The translations under genes and the position numbers were made by a program. Of a stretch of DNA of 64,000 nucleotides, positions 37,126 to 46,545 are shown piece after piece. The stretch comes from Nocardia amikacinitolerans NBRC 108937 (GTDB taxonomy: Bacteria > Actinomycetota > Actinomycetes > Mycobacteriales > Mycobacteriaceae). Position 1 is the stretch's first letter. Every line of letters starts with the position of its first letter. The notes beneath the pieces were generated by a model. The model was not told the origin of the DNA. It did not search any database and saw nothing but the letters and a program-made list of their open reading frames with translations. The stretch covers positions 248,001-312,000 of the forward strand of contig NZ_BDAU01000009.1 in assembly GCF_001612615.1 (NCBI RefSeq), read 5' to 3'.

Positions 37126-38340
37126 TTAGAGATCCAGGGGATCTGTCTCGCCTACTGGCTGCAAGAGTCGAGTTTCCCCTATATCAACGAAGTGGCCTTT
37201 CTTTAAGGCATCGCCAGTCAGTCCGCCCGCAGTGATAATTGTTTGACTGCCGTCGGTGGAGCTCTGAGCCAAATATTGGAGAATGGACGAGTAATCACTG
37301 GAGGCGATATCCTGCTGTTTGGGCGCATCGAGAATCAGCAAGCTCGGATGCCGGCCAATCTCTCGGCCGACAACTCTGATCGAATCCAGGTAGGCAATTT
37401 TGATACGGACAACATCACTCGCGCTGACATCGGTATCTATGTCAAATCCGGATCGTCCGGGAAGTAGTGAATCGCTATTCAATCCTACATCGCCGATGTT
37501 GTAGCTTCGGAAGTTCGAGGCACTTAGCCGATTTCTCATGTTAGAAACTATGAGGTCAATCTTCGTCGCATCAGATGAGGGCACGCCCGTAGGAAGAGAG
37601 TCCAATTCAAGCTTGATTTGAACTGCTTCGCCGGCTGTTTGTACAAGTTCGTCAAGAAGTTCGCCAACCCTATTTCGAGTGCGCTCAATCTCGCTATACC
37701 TGAGTTCTAGCGAAATTCTCTGCGCTATATCCCCGGCGCTCGGTGTGGTGTTGGCGGACAGAGTATCCGATTCGAACGCTCGAACGATCGTACGGAGTTC
37801 ATCGGCCCTATTCTGCATCGCAGAATAGGCACTTGAAGATTGGTCAATCGCAAGCCGGGCGCGTTCGCGCATTTTTTCTGTTGTAGATACCTGCGCGTTG
37901 AGCAATTTAACGGTCTCATCGACGTCCAGAACTGGACCCAGCTCACGAGCCTCAACGGCATCAAGAGACTGTTGGCAAGTGGGGCAATTATGGTCCGACA
38001 TGTGCGACGCCGAAACTGTCCCCCCCAAACGGACGAGAGTTCGTATATCTGCATTTCGATCCCTCTCCTCCTTTAGGATCGAAATCCGCCTGTCTAAAGC
38101 GTAAAGTTGCGACTCACCCAGTGCCAGATCCTGTTCCAAGAGCCGCATAGCCGCTACTAGGTCTGCAAGCTCGGCCTTTGCAGCATCCAGCCTCCGGTTC
38201 AGATCTTCGTCCCGTTCTGCCGATGCGCGCTGCTTCTCGGCATCCGTAATCTGATGGATCTGTTGGGAAATTGCTTCGGCGAGAGTACCGGCGGGCCGCC
38301 ACTCCTCGGAATCAAGGACCTGAAGCTCAACATTCTGCAA
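37126..38340 (-). CDS. ABC-3C-like ATPase, C-terminal part (after frameshift)
   Basis: 404 codons from an in-frame TTG (38340), continuing the ATPase fragment at 38351-39184 if one G is removed from the G7 run at 38376-38382. It has a long coiled coil (EDLNRRLDAAKAELADLVAA), a Rad50-like zinc-hook motif HNCPTCQQSLDA, a second coiled coil, and the C-terminal ATPase lobe with Walker B-like SLLILDAPKQQDI and a distal TIITAGGLT strand. On its own it lacks Walker A and would be inactive. Codon use is visibly AT-richer than the host, suggesting recent transfer. Confidence 0.75.
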   Translation of the reverse strand: MQNVELQVLDSEEWRPAGTLAEAISQQIHQITDAEKQRASAERDEDLNRRLDAAKAELADLVAAMRLLEQDLALGESQLYALDRRISILKEERDRNADIRTLVRLGGTVSASHMSDHNCPTCQQSLDAVEARELGPVLDVDETVKLLNAQVSTTEKMRERARLAIDQSSSAYSAMQNRADELRTIVRAFESDTLSANTTPSAGDIAQRISLELRYSEIERTRNRVGELLDELVQTAGEAVQIKLELDSLPTGVPSSDATKIDLIVSNMRNRLSASNFRSYNIGDVGLNSDSLLPGRSGFDIDTDVSASDVVRIKIAYLDSIRVVGREIGRHPSLLILDAPKQQDIASSDYSSILQYLAQSSTDGSQTIITAGGLTGDALKKGHFVDIGETRLLQPVGETDPLDL

Positions 38341-38350
38341 GCCGAGTGGC

Positions 38351-39184
38351 TCAAAACTTCGTGCGCGGGCAAGAGCCCCCCCATGATGGCAGTCCCACTA
38401 TGCGTCCGCCGATCGAGCTGGCGAGTGATTCAACCGCACCCAGTTGGGTAGCCCACCTGGTTCGTAAGTGGCTCATTGCCTGGTCTAATTCAGCACGTCT
38501 GATTTCGGTTCCTGGCCCCGAAAATCCTGCCAGAAACTCGACCGATTTCCGTATGGACTCCCTAATCTGATACCTATCTACTTTGCGAGGCCCTGTGGAT
38601 CCCCACGACTGCTGATCGACAATAAGAAATGGGAAGATGACATCGGGATACAGTTTGGTTAGCTCGCCGCGATATGTCGTCACCACCGGTAGGTCCCACC
38701 GCAGAAACTCTGTCAGTCGATGGTGGAAGCCGTACTCGCGAGAAGCACTTCCGGGTAAGTGAAGAAACATTTGATCCGGTGCCAAGCCTAACGCAGCGTC
38801 AGTCAATGCAGGTCCCGGCCATACATAGACCAGGTTCCGATCGAATCTAGGATGACGAGCGTAGCGCTGCACTGTCATTACTTCGCCAGCTTCGTTCTCC
38901 ATTTCGACGGCAACCCAGCTTGTCTTGACCTCAAGAGCGACCGACTCGTCGCCGTCGGATGTCTGAATCTCGGTTGTCAGAGCGCTGCCCATCGGATTAT
39001 TGGTTCTGGCTTTCAACATGCGCTCCATACCGAGCGCGTAGATAATCCCTAGCACAATTTGCGACTTACCTCGCGCATTGCCTCCAGTGATGATGTTGAA
39101 TCCCGGTCCCAACTTAATTGTGCGCCCGTACGCTCCTTCGAGGGTGTTGACCCGAATTCGCACAGCTCGAATCGTCATCTTCAT
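38351..39184 (-). CDS. ABC-3C-like ATPase, N-terminal part (ends at frameshift)
   Basis: 277 codons of an SMC/Rad50/RecF-like ABC ATPase. Walker A is FNIITGGNARGKSQIVLGII near residue 30, and a Q-loop-like LIVDQQSWGSTGPRKVDRY follows near 195. The frame ends in PSWGGSCPRTKF-stop just after a run of seven G; with six G it would read PSWGALARARSFEPLGL and join the next fragment without a stop. Joined, the protein would be about 690 aa, typical for this ATPase class. ATG 39184 directly follows the middle-component stop (TAA-ATG); MTIRAV at 39178 is an alternative. Confidence 0.78.
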   Translation of the reverse strand: MKMTIRAVRIRVNTLEGAYGRTIKLGPGFNIITGGNARGKSQIVLGIIYALGMERMLKARTNNPMGSALTTEIQTSDGDESVALEVKTSWVAVEMENEAGEVMTVQRYARHPRFDRNLVYVWPGPALTDAALGLAPDQMFLHLPGSASREYGFHHRLTEFLRWDLPVVTTYRGELTKLYPDVIFPFLIVDQQSWGSTGPRKVDRYQIRESIRKSVEFLAGFSGPGTEIRRAELDQAMSHLRTRWATQLGAVESLASSIGGRIVGLPSWGGSCPRTKF

Positions 39185-39682
39185 TTATGCTAGTCCTTCC
39201 CCCAGTCTTCTCCTCATCATTGAATCGCTGAGCCGATCCAGTCTTCCGAGGAACTCTTTCTCCTTCACTAGAATGCCATCCTCGTCATCGATTAGCCGAC
39301 TCAATGCCCAGCCGATCTCCGTCAACTTTACGCGCTTCCCCGCGCTAGCGGGAGAAACTACTCCGTCGACTAGTGCTAAGTTTAGGGTGACTGTCAGATC
39401 GGGATCTACGCGAACAGTAACGGTATCTTTGAATCTGCGCCCTTCCCACCAGGCAATGAACATGTGCCTAGTGCGACTGCTGCGGGTGGCCCACATGATT
39501 GTGTTCAGATTTTGTAGATCCGCTGCACCGCGGTTGAATCTGGATAGAACCACAACTAGTAGTGAAGTCCGATAAGCAATCCTATGTCGTGCCTCGATCG
39601 GTTTACGCTGACGCCTGAACACGACCTCCAGATCAGATGCGGCTAACTCGACATCTCGACGTTCACTGTTCTTCTCATTCAT
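39185..39682 (-). CDS. ABC-3C-like middle component
   Basis: A 165-aa protein between effector and ATPase genes. It reads RTSLLVVVLSRFNRGAADLQ, NLNTIMWATRSSRTRHMFIA and LSRLIDDEDGILVKEKEFLG. The size, position and helix/strand layout match the middle components of ABC-three-component systems, thought to link the sensor ATPase to the effector. It overlaps the effector stop by 4 nt (ATGA), so the operon runs effector, middle component, ATPase. Assignment is from gene order and general likeness, not a confirmed family match. Confidence 0.6.
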   Translation of the reverse strand: MNEKNSERRDVELAASDLEVVFRRQRKPIEARHRIAYRTSLLVVVLSRFNRGAADLQNLNTIMWATRSSRTRHMFIAWWEGRRFKDTVTVRVDPDLTVTLNLALVDGVVSPASAGKRVKLTEIGWALSRLIDDEDGILVKEKEFLGRLDRLSDSMMRRRLGEGLA

Positions 39683-40590
39683 GCGAAATCCAACGGGCAG
39701 CGCATAAGCCAGTCGGCAACTTGACCTTCTGCAATCTCGCGACCGTTATCACTTCGAGTATTGAGTAATTCGTTGACCGCCTCTTCGGTATCCTTGAGTA
39801 CTACTGTTAATCGGCGATCTGGAACTGGCTGGTCTAACGCATACTGAAGAGACAGCCGTTCCTCTATATCGTCAAGTAGTTTTTCAAGATCATCACCTAG
39901 CTCTGAGTACTGGTCCCGTATATGGTCCCGATAGCCGCGCGAAACGACATAATTCTTCATCAGTCTAGATACTAACTTGCTTCGCTTTTCCGCATCGGAA
40001 AAAGCTGACGTATGGGCAAGTTTGCTATCGACGTGTTTGACAAGGTCGTCAGCTAGATTGCTGTAATCGATCGGTTCGGGGAGTGGGAGCGCCAGTTTAT
40101 CCAGCTGCCTTCGGACAACCGCCTCTCGAGCTCGGGGATATGACGCGAGGGTCTGTGCGACAATCGTAATGTCTGGGGCGGCATAGGGCAGACATGCTTG
40201 TCGCACTTCGACGGTCTTTGTCCTTGAGTGCTCAACGATGCTTCGAGTATTTATCGTCGGTACGAGAAGTATCCAATACTTAATGCGTAGATCCGGTGGT
40301 ATTAATTTCTGTATCTTCTCGGCGTTATTGACGAACTTGTTAAGGTCTGTCGTCATCTTATCCCGCTGCTTTTCATATCTGGTCTTCGTGGAAAGCATGG
40401 GATCGTTTTCGGGCGCATAGCATTGGTACGCGCAGCCATCCAAAGAGAACGCCTCTAGTCCGGCGTCGCCCCGATCGCCATCCGGAACTTCAATCAAGGA
40501 CGGCGCAGCGTGGTGCTCATGTAGCACTCTGACACAGAGATCTTGCCACTCTTCACCGGTATAACTGACCGACATCGCAAGGTTTGTCAT
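39679..40590 (-). CDS. Nuclease-like effector of the ABC-3C-like cassette
   Basis: A 303-aa protein heading the operon. Near the N-terminus, SYTGEEWQDLCVRVLHEHHA is followed by DGDRGDAGLEAFSLDGCAYQCYAPE. The D-(x)-GLEAF...YQCY pattern resembles a restriction-endonuclease (PD-(D/E)XK, E-x-Q variant) core. The C-terminal two thirds are helical with many charged residues. Such effector genes head ABC-3C loci described in computational surveys of anti-phage conflict systems. The AT-rich codon use matches the other cassette genes and differs from the rest of the element. Confidence 0.6.
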   Translation of the reverse strand: MTNLAMSVSYTGEEWQDLCVRVLHEHHAAPSLIEVPDGDRGDAGLEAFSLDGCAYQCYAPENDPMLSTKTRYEKQRDKMTTDLNKFVNNAEKIQKLIPPDLRIKYWILLVPTINTRSIVEHSRTKTVEVRQACLPYAAPDITIVAQTLASYPRAREAVVRRQLDKLALPLPEPIDYSNLADDLVKHVDSKLAHTSAFSDAEKRSKLVSRLMKNYVVSRGYRDHIRDQYSELGDDLEKLLDDIEERLSLQYALDQPVPDRRLTVVLKDTEEAVNELLNTRSDNGREIAEGQVADWLMRCPLDFA

Positions 40591-41102
40591 GCTATCCGAT
40601 CCACATCACCAGGGCTCTGACTGCATTTTTGCCAACTCCTGTCACACCGCCGCAACTCCTCCCTGTTGAGGGTGGCACCCTCTGGTGTGCAAAAGCATAG
40701 GGCACCACCGCTTCTCGGCGCGCGAACCCCGAAGCGTAGGTCTGCGGCGGTGCGTTCTGAGCACAGGTTAGCTTTGATAGTGCGTCACGAAGTCACATTC
40801 GGATCTCTTGCGACAGTTCGTTGGTGCCGTCTCTGCCGCCGAATCTGGCGGATCGTGGATCGGTTGCCGTCAAATCGCTGCTTGGTTTCCCGGTCTGCGG
40901 AGCGTCTTCTGAGGCTACCTGCGACTGTATGAGGGTTCGACTTCTCCCGTGCGAGCGCGGCTTCGTTCGTGGAAGTGCTGTGTCTAGAGCTCGAACCGGA
41001 ACCGCTGTGATACAACTCACCTCCGGTGCAAAGTCCCTGGTGAGACTGGCGGACCGGAGGTATTTGCGCAGGTCATGTCATTGCTCTCTGAAAGGTGCAT
41101 TG
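40591..41102. other. Right-end non-coding region of the element
   Basis: About 510 bp from the cassette start to the right junction. Contains a large inverted repeat (41019-41061) near the junction. Open frames are short and not protein-like. The cassette promoter should lie at the left of this region. Confidence 0.45.
41019..41061. repeat. Inverted repeat close to the right junction
   Basis: ACCTCCGGT (41019-41027) and ACCGGAGGT (41053-41061) are perfect 9-bp arms around 25 nt that can form a smaller AGTC/GACT stem. It is 42 bp from the attR core, where an excision factor or a structured RNA could act. Confidence 0.5.
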
Positions 41103-41674
41103 ACCGTCGTCCAGTAGCCGACGGCGATGTCCTCGTAGTAGACCTCGACCTGGGCCGGGTGCTTGTCGGTGGCCTCGGCCTTCACGTGGTTGCGCGGCAC
41201 CTTCTTGGTGCGGATGGTGCGGACGGGCTCGGTGCGCCAGGTGTCGGAGGAGTCGTCGAATCCCCAGGCCTCGGCGGCGTCGAGCACCGGGAGCCGCTTG
41301 ACGAAGGTCAGTAGGTCGGCGAGCTGCTTCTCCAGGAACAGCAGGTACGGCACCGGGACGTCGTCGAGGATGGTCTCGCCGTCGACCACCACGTCGGCCG
41401 CTGCGGTGCGGTTGGCCCAGTCCTTGGTCGCGGTCACGTCGAACAGGCGGGTCAGCGTGGCGGCGGTCTGCCGCAACACCTCCTCGGACTTCACCTGCAC
41501 CCGCGTCGCCTCCGGCGGAAGCTGTTCGCCCTCTTCGTCCTTCGGCTGGTAGGTGCGGGTGATGCCGGCCAGTAGCGACGGCTTCTGCAGCAGGTTCTGG
41601 GTCTCGGCGAGCTCGCGCAGCGCGCCGCTCTTCACGCCCTTCTCCACCGCGATGATCTGATTCAGCTTGGTCAT
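41078..41674 (-). pseudogene. 5' part of the DUF7873-type host gene, truncated by integration
   Basis: The frame starts MTKLNQIIAVEKGVKSGALR with GAGGAC just upstream of ATG 41674, and runs through TRTYQPKDEEGEQLPPEATR, LFDVTATKDWANR, RTIRTKKVPRNHVKAEA and EVYYEDIAVGYWTTV. It then crosses the junction at 41107-41103 and ends with seven element-coded residues (NAPFREQ). Relatives known to me continue YWTTVKFSGALP, which is what the left-hand fragment encodes. So 198 of 243 residues could still be made. Family name DUF7873 is from memory; function unknown. Confidence 0.85.
41103..41107. other. Right attachment junction (attR core)
   Basis: ACCGT between element DNA on the left and the host gene's 5' part on the right. 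It is identical to the left core and in the same orientation. Confidence 0.8.
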
Positions 41675-42006
41675 TCGTCCTCCCCGATCGCGCCATGACG
41701 AGTTGCCCGGACGCTTCGATTCGATGTGGGCGACGCCAGATTTCGGAATCCCCCCGTCGTCGCTCTGGTGACGGTACCGGCGGGTAGTGGACGGTGCATT
41801 CCATTTTCTGGGCCGGTAGATCGGTGGGCTTCATGGGTGGCTGATCGCTTGTCGCGGTGGCGAGTTCCACTGCTGGCTGCGGTGGCTGTGGTTCGAGTGC
41901 CGCGGTAGTTCGGAGTCTTTGGGCGACGGCGGGATGGCTTGGCGCGGTGACGAACTCCATTGCCGGAGGCGTTGTCGGCGGTGGTCTCGTGGAGAAGACT
42001 GGGCGG
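41675..42006. other. Intergenic region, divergent promoters
   Basis: About 330 bp between the leftward split gene and the rightward HD gene. No gene is supported; the repeated gagttcc/gaactcc stretches (41850-41970) look like degenerate short repeats. Confidence 0.4.
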
Positions 42007-42642
42007 ATGTCACCTGAGGTGGAGCGGGAGCTGCTGGAGCGGTGGGCGGCGCTGGCTGGTCCGGCCGCCGAGCCGGTCGGGAGAGACCTGGTGCGGCGGT
42101 ACAGCGAGCCGCACCGGCACTATCACACCGTCGAGCATTTGGCGGGCATGCTGCGCGTCATCGATGAGCTGGCCGACCAGGCCGAGGACGCGGCCGCCGT
42201 GCGCTACGCGGCGTTCTTTCACGACGCCGTGTACGCCGTCGACCGAACCGACAACGAGGAGCGCAGCGCCGAACTCGCCGAGGTCGCGCTCGAGAAACTG
42301 GGCGCGCCAACGGAACTCGTGCGCGAAGTCGGCCGACTGGTGCGTCTCACGAAATCCCATGATCCCGCGCCAGACGACCACAACGGCGGCGTGCTCTGTG
42401 ACGCCGATCTCGCCGTACTGGCCGCCGACGAACCCGGCTACGCCGCGTACACCGCCGCCGTCCGTGCCGAATACGCCCACGTGCCGGACGACCTGTACCG
42501 CGCGGGCCGCACCGCCATCCTCGAAAGCCTTGCCCGCCAGCCCCACTTGTTCCACACCGAATCCGCCAAGCGGCGCCTCGAACCCATCGCCCGCGCCAAC
42601 CTTCAGCGCGAACTCGACACCTTGGCCGAACCGCCGCGCTGA
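42007..42642 (+). CDS. HD-domain metal-dependent phosphohydrolase-like protein
   Basis: A 211-aa protein. HRHYHTVEHLAGMLRVIDEL supplies the first His ligands, AAFFHDAVYAVDRTDNEERS is the HD motif, and LCDADLAVLAADEPGYAAYT provides the later Asp. This is the small HD family often annotated as predicted metal-dependent HD phosphohydrolase; substrate unknown. ATG 42007 is chosen because upstream frame is repetitive; no good ribosome site is visible. Confidence 0.8.
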   Translation: MSPEVERELLERWAALAGPAAEPVGRDLVRRYSEPHRHYHTVEHLAGMLRVIDELADQAEDAAAVRYAAFFHDAVYAVDRTDNEERSAELAEVALEKLGAPTELVREVGRLVRLTKSHDPAPDDHNGGVLCDADLAVLAADEPGYAAYTAAVRAEYAHVPDDLYRAGRTAILESLARQPHLFHTESAKRRLEPIARANLQRELDTLAEPPR

Positions 42643-42978
42643 GCCCCGACGACACACCCGGCTTCGTCTCTGCGTGCGCACGCGTTGTGGCGCTGCGTTC
42701 AGGCCCCCGAGCCTCGACGGAAGCCCACTCTGTGGTTGCCACAGACCGTTTGCACGCCTCGCACAGGCGGTGCCTATGTGAGACGTGTGCAGGCTATGTG
42801 GCGCTGAGCTTGCGGCCTGCGTCCGCGCTCGGGGCTGCGGGGCGAATCACCTTGGTGGCGTGGGACGTTCGCACGCCCTGCTGCGCAGAGTGTGGAAGGT
42901 AGGTGTAGCCGATCTGGGCTGCGCAGGCCCACATCTGGGCTGCGCTCGCCTCGCTCGGGCGAGGGCTCTTGGGCGGGC
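42643..42978. other. Intergenic region without a supported gene
   Basis: About 335 bp between convergent genes. Contains repeated gctgcgc and ctgggctgcgc motifs near 42910-42950. No clear terminator or gene. Confidence 0.4.
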
Positions 42979-43722
42979 TCAGGTGATGATGAGAAGTTCG
43001 GTGGGAGAGGCGATTTCGGTTCGCAAGCCGGACTTCTCCGCGACCCGGGCCACGCCGCGGATGTCGGTCGGTTCGGCGCGGGTGAGAACCAGCGCGCGGG
43101 CCAGCAGACCCTTGTGGTGCTTGTTGAAATGGCTCACCACGGTGCGGGTTCCGTCGGGGTGCTCGGTGAGGACGTTCGCCGTGACGGCGCCGGGGACGCG
43201 GCCGAGCTGCTGGTAGGTGCCCGAGCGCAGGTCGACGACGAGTTCGCCCGCGGCTTCGGCCACCAGGGCGTCCGGCAGGACGTCGCGCCACACAGCCGAG
43301 AGGGTCGGCAGGCCGGGCAGCTTGGAACCGCCGGAGAGGCGGTAGGCGGGGATCGGGTCGCCCGCGCGCACCGCGCCGAACAGCGCCGACCCGACGCCGA
43401 GCCGCGCGTACGCCTTGGCGCGCTGGACCTTGGTGAACGACTTCGCGTCCAGCGCGTCGTAGAGGACGCCGGTGTAGCGCTCCAGCGCGGGCCGGGTCGC
43501 GGCCGTGCGCAGCGCCGCGTTCCTGGCGATCTCGGCGTCGGCTCCCTTGCCGAGACCGAGCGCGGCACGGGAGGCGTCCGGATCGGCGGCCAGCTGCACC
43601 AGTTCGGTCACCAGCTTGTCGCGCACCGGCGTGAGCTGCGGCATGGCGAGCAAGTCCAGGTCGAGCGGCCCGCCCGCGCCGCCGTCGGACTTGGTTTCAG
43701 AGGGAGGTAGCAGCACCAGCAC
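42979..43722 (-). CDS. yaaA: Peroxide stress protein YaaA family (UPF0246/DUF328)
   Basis: A 247-aa protein with the family landmarks: MLVLLPPSETKSDGG at the N-terminus, YTGVLYDALDAKSF, GDPIPAYRLSGGSKLPG in the middle, and VSHFNKHHKGLLARAL near the C-terminus. In E. coli YaaA lowers free iron and limits oxidative DNA damage; the reaction is unknown. Start GTG 43722 because TACCGT ends 8 nt before it; the longer frame to 43881 adds Arg-rich sequence. Confidence 0.88.
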   Translation of the reverse strand: MLVLLPPSETKSDGGAGGPLDLDLLAMPQLTPVRDKLVTELVQLAADPDASRAALGLGKGADAEIARNAALRTAATRPALERYTGVLYDALDAKSFTKVQRAKAYARLGVGSALFGAVRAGDPIPAYRLSGGSKLPGLPTLSAVWRDVLPDALVAEAAGELVVDLRSGTYQQLGRVPGAVTANVLTEHPDGTRTVVSHFNKHHKGLLARALVLTRAEPTDIRGVARVAEKSGLRTEIASPTELLIIT

Positions 43723-44489
43723 GAGGCGATACGGTACCGGCGCGCGTCGCGGCTGACCGGAGCCGGTAGCGGGGCGCGCCATCCGAGCCCCGGATCGCCG
43801 CCGGAATCGATACGGCGTGTGCTGCGGCAGGCGCATGAAGTAGGAACCGTGGGAGGGCCGAAGGGCGGAGCGGTCGCTCACGACCGGGGTTCACGCCGAA
43901 ACGGGTGCAGCGCGCGTCGGCGCAAGGCAGCGCAACGTGATCTGGCAGACCCCTGAGCTCGGCTCGAGGGCGTCGGCGCAACGGGATCCCGTGACTCCCG
44001 AGCTCGGGAAGCGCACTACCCGGGGCCGGTGAGCAACAGAGCCGCAAGCCCAGCGTGGGCTACGGAGGCCGCTGGGCCGATGCCGCAGCGGGCGCGCCCA
44101 TGATCCCCCGGACTGAAGTTGGTCGCCGGAGGGTAGTGCTGCCTTGTCGGTCGCCAGTCGATGCTGGAACCGGCATGGCGTGCACTGGCAACGTCCGGCC
44201 GTAGCACCTGGGTGCCCATGGACCGCGCGAATGCCGTCGCGGGTCCAGCCGAGTCTCGATGGAGCGCTCTGGCCGTATAGGCCCCTGAGCTGACGCGACA
44301 AGAGCTGCGCAGGAGCCGGTGCGGGCGATCCGGGTGTCGCGGCACGGCCGAATAGTGCCGAAACAGCGGCGCCGCGAACTCCCGCGAACCGATGGCGGTA
44401 GCGCGCCGCGATCATGAAGACCTCCGGCGCGCCCCGAAATGGATAACGCGTTGCGGAGGGGCGGTGGCCGGAGACTACGCTGTGCACCC
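43723..44489. other. Long intergenic region without a supported gene
   Basis: About 770 bp between divergent yaaA and proS. Several open frames on both strands are Arg/Pro/Ser-rich and lack ribosome sites, so I call none. The right edge carries the proS -10 candidate TACGCT (44476-44481). Confidence 0.45.
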
Positions 44490-46247
44490 GTGATCACCCG
44501 CCTCTCCCACCTCTTCCTGCGTACCCTGCGCGACGACCCCGCCGACGCCGAGGTGCCCAGTCACAAACTTCTCGTGCGCGCCGGATACGTCCGCCGCATC
44601 GCCCCCGGCGTCTACTCGTGGCTGCCGCTGGGCCTGAAGGTGCTGCGCAAGATCGAGGACGTCGTCCGGGAGGAGATGAACGGCATCGGCGCGCAGGAGA
44701 TCTCGCTGCCCGCGTTGCTGCCGCGCGACCCGTACGAGACCACCAACCGGTGGACCGAGTACGGCGACGCGCTGTTCCGGCTGCAGGATCGCAAGGGCGC
44801 GGACTACCTGCTCGGCCCGACCCACGAGGAGCTGTTCGCCCTCACCGTGAAGGGCGAGTACAACTCGTACAAGGATCTGCCCGTCGCGCTGTACCAGATC
44901 CAGACCAAGTACCGCGACGAGGAGCGGCCCCGCGCGGGCATCCTGCGCGGGCGCGAGTTCATCATGAAGGACTCCTACTCCTTCGACCTCGACGAGGACG
45001 GCCTGAAGGCCAGCTACAACGCGCACCGCGAGGCCTACCAGCGCATCTTCGACCGGCTCGGCGTCAAGTACGTGATCGTGGCCGCCACCTCGGGCGCGAT
45101 GGGCGGCAGCGCCTCGGAAGAATTCCTCGCCGACAGCCCCGTGGGTGAGGACACCTACGTGATCTGCCGCGAGTCCGGCTATGCGGCCAATGTGGAGGCG
45201 GTGATCACGCCCGCTCCCGAAGCGCAGCCGATCGAGGGCAGGCCCGAGGCCGTCGTGCACGACACCCCGCACACCCCGACCATCGCGACGCTGGTCGAGT
45301 GGGCCAACGCGGCGGGCATCGCCGAGCAGTACGGCAGGCCCGTCACCGCGGCCGACACCCTGAAGAACGTGATGGTCAAGCTGCGCCACCCGGACGGCAA
45401 GACCGAGATCGTCGGCATCGGCATCCCCGGCGACCGCGAGGTGGACGACAAGCGTCTCGGCGCGTCCATCGAGCCCGCCGAGGTCGAGCTGCTCACCGAG
45501 GCCGATTTCGCCGCCAACCCGTTCCTGGTGAAGGGCTACATCGGTCCGAAGGCGTTGCAGGAGAACGGCATCCGCTACTTGGTTGATCCCAGGGTGGTGA
45601 CCGGCACGTCTTGGATCACCGGCGCGGACAGCGAGGGCAAGCACGTGGTCGGCCTGCTCGCCGGCCGCGACTTCACCCCGGACGGCACCATCGAGGCCGC
45701 CGAGGTCCGCGACGGCGACCCCTCGCCGGACGGGCGGGGCACGCTGGTGTCCGCGCGCGGCATCGAGATCGGGCACATCTTCCAGCTCGGCTACAAGTAC
45801 ACCGACGCGTTCGAGGTCGACGTGCTCGGCGAGAACGGCAAGCCGGTGCGGTTGATCATGGGCTCCTACGGCGTCGGTATCTCGCGGATGGTCGCGGTGA
45901 TCGCCGAGCAGCAGCACGACGAGAAGGGTCTGCGCTGGCCCGCCGAGATCGCGCCGTTCGACGTGCACGTCGTCATCGCGAACAAGGACGAGGCGGCCCG
46001 CGCGGGCGCCGAGGACGTGGTGTCCGGCCTGCACGCGCGGGGCATGGACGTGCTCTTCGACGACCGCACCGCCTCGCCCGGCGTGAAGTTCAAGGACGCC
46101 GAACTCCTCGGCATGCCTTGGGTTCTCGTCATCGGCCGCGGCTGGGCCGAGGGCAAGGTGGAACTGCGCAATCGCTTCACCGGCGAGGCCGAGGAGATTC
46201 CGGCCGACTCGGCCGTCGAGACAGTGGTCGCGAAGATCCGCGGCTGA
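44490..46247 (+). CDS. proS: Prolyl-tRNA synthetase (bacterial type with editing insertion)
   Basis: A 585-aa class II synthetase charging tRNA-Pro. Motif 1 region is [22 protein letters not shown], motif 2 is [21 protein letters not shown], and motif 3 is [15 protein letters not shown]. The INS editing domain lies between motifs 2 and 3 (residues ~230-390; [10 protein letters not shown]). The C-terminal anticodon-binding domain follows ([20 protein letters not shown]). GTG 44490 has TACGCT ending 8 nt upstream and no ribosome site, so a leaderless mRNA is likely. Followed by a strong terminator hairpin. Confidence 0.96.
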   Translation: MITRLSHLFLRTLRDDPADAEVPSHKLLVRAGYVRRIAPGVYSWLPLGLKVLRKIEDVVREEMNGIGAQEISLPALLPRDPYETTNRWTEYGDALFRLQDRKGADYLLGPTHEELFALTVKGEYNSYKDLPVALYQIQTKYRDEERPRAGILRGREFIMKDSYSFDLDEDGLKASYNAHREAYQRIFDRLGVKYVIVAATSGAMGGSASEEFLADSPVGEDTYVICRESGYAANVEAVITPAPEAQPIEGRPEAVVHDTPHTPTIATLVEWANAAGIAEQYGRPVTAADTLKNVMVKLRHPDGKTEIVGIGIPGDREVDDKRLGASIEPAEVELLTEADFAANPFLVKGYIGPKALQENGIRYLVDPRVVTGTSWITGADSEGKHVVGLLAGRDFTPDGTIEAAEVRDGDPSPDGRGTLVSARGIEIGHIFQLGYKYTDAFEVDVLGENGKPVRLIMGSYGVGISRMVAVIAEQQHDEKGLRWPAEIAPFDVHVVIANKDEAARAGAEDVVSGLHARGMDVLFDDRTASPGVKFKDAELLGMPWVLVIGRGWAEGKVELRNRFTGEAEEIPADSAVETVVAKIRG

Positions 46248-46262
46248 TCCGAGCATCCCATT

Positions 46263-46297
46263 CGCCGCCCCGGTCCCCAGTGGAGACCGGGGCGGCG
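46263..46297 (+). terminator. Terminator hairpin after proS
   Basis: Perfect 13-bp stem (46263-46275 with 46285-46297), 9-nt loop, starting 16 bp beyond the proS stop and followed by gtcgtttcg. Typical intrinsic-like terminator of a GC-rich genome. Confidence 0.8.
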
Positions 46298-46545
46298 GTC
46301 GTTTCGGGCCGACCAGACGCTCGACGGTCGACCTGGGCTGTCGTCTACCCTGCGACCCCGCGGCCAACCGCGTGCGGACCATGAGGATTAGTCCCACGGC
46401 GCCCCCTCTATCGCCTCCTCGATCGTTCCGTGGTGAGAAGGTTGGACACTAGCCTTCTCCTTACGCTTCCGTAGCCTGCATTTGCTGGTCAGCGAACCGA
46501 CGGACCGCCCACACGCTGCTGTTACCCGCTGGTAAGTTAACCGGC

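Noticed and set aside
41019-41061. Possible cobalamin riboswitch (GGTGCAAAGTCC-like segment)
   Set aside because: The segment resembles one conserved block, but the other blocks of the cobalamin riboswitch and the B12 box are absent, and no B12 gene follows.
43891-44487. 198-codon leftward frame in the yaaA-proS interval
   Set aside because: Arg/Pro/Ser-rich translation without ribosome site; typical spurious frame of GC-rich DNA.
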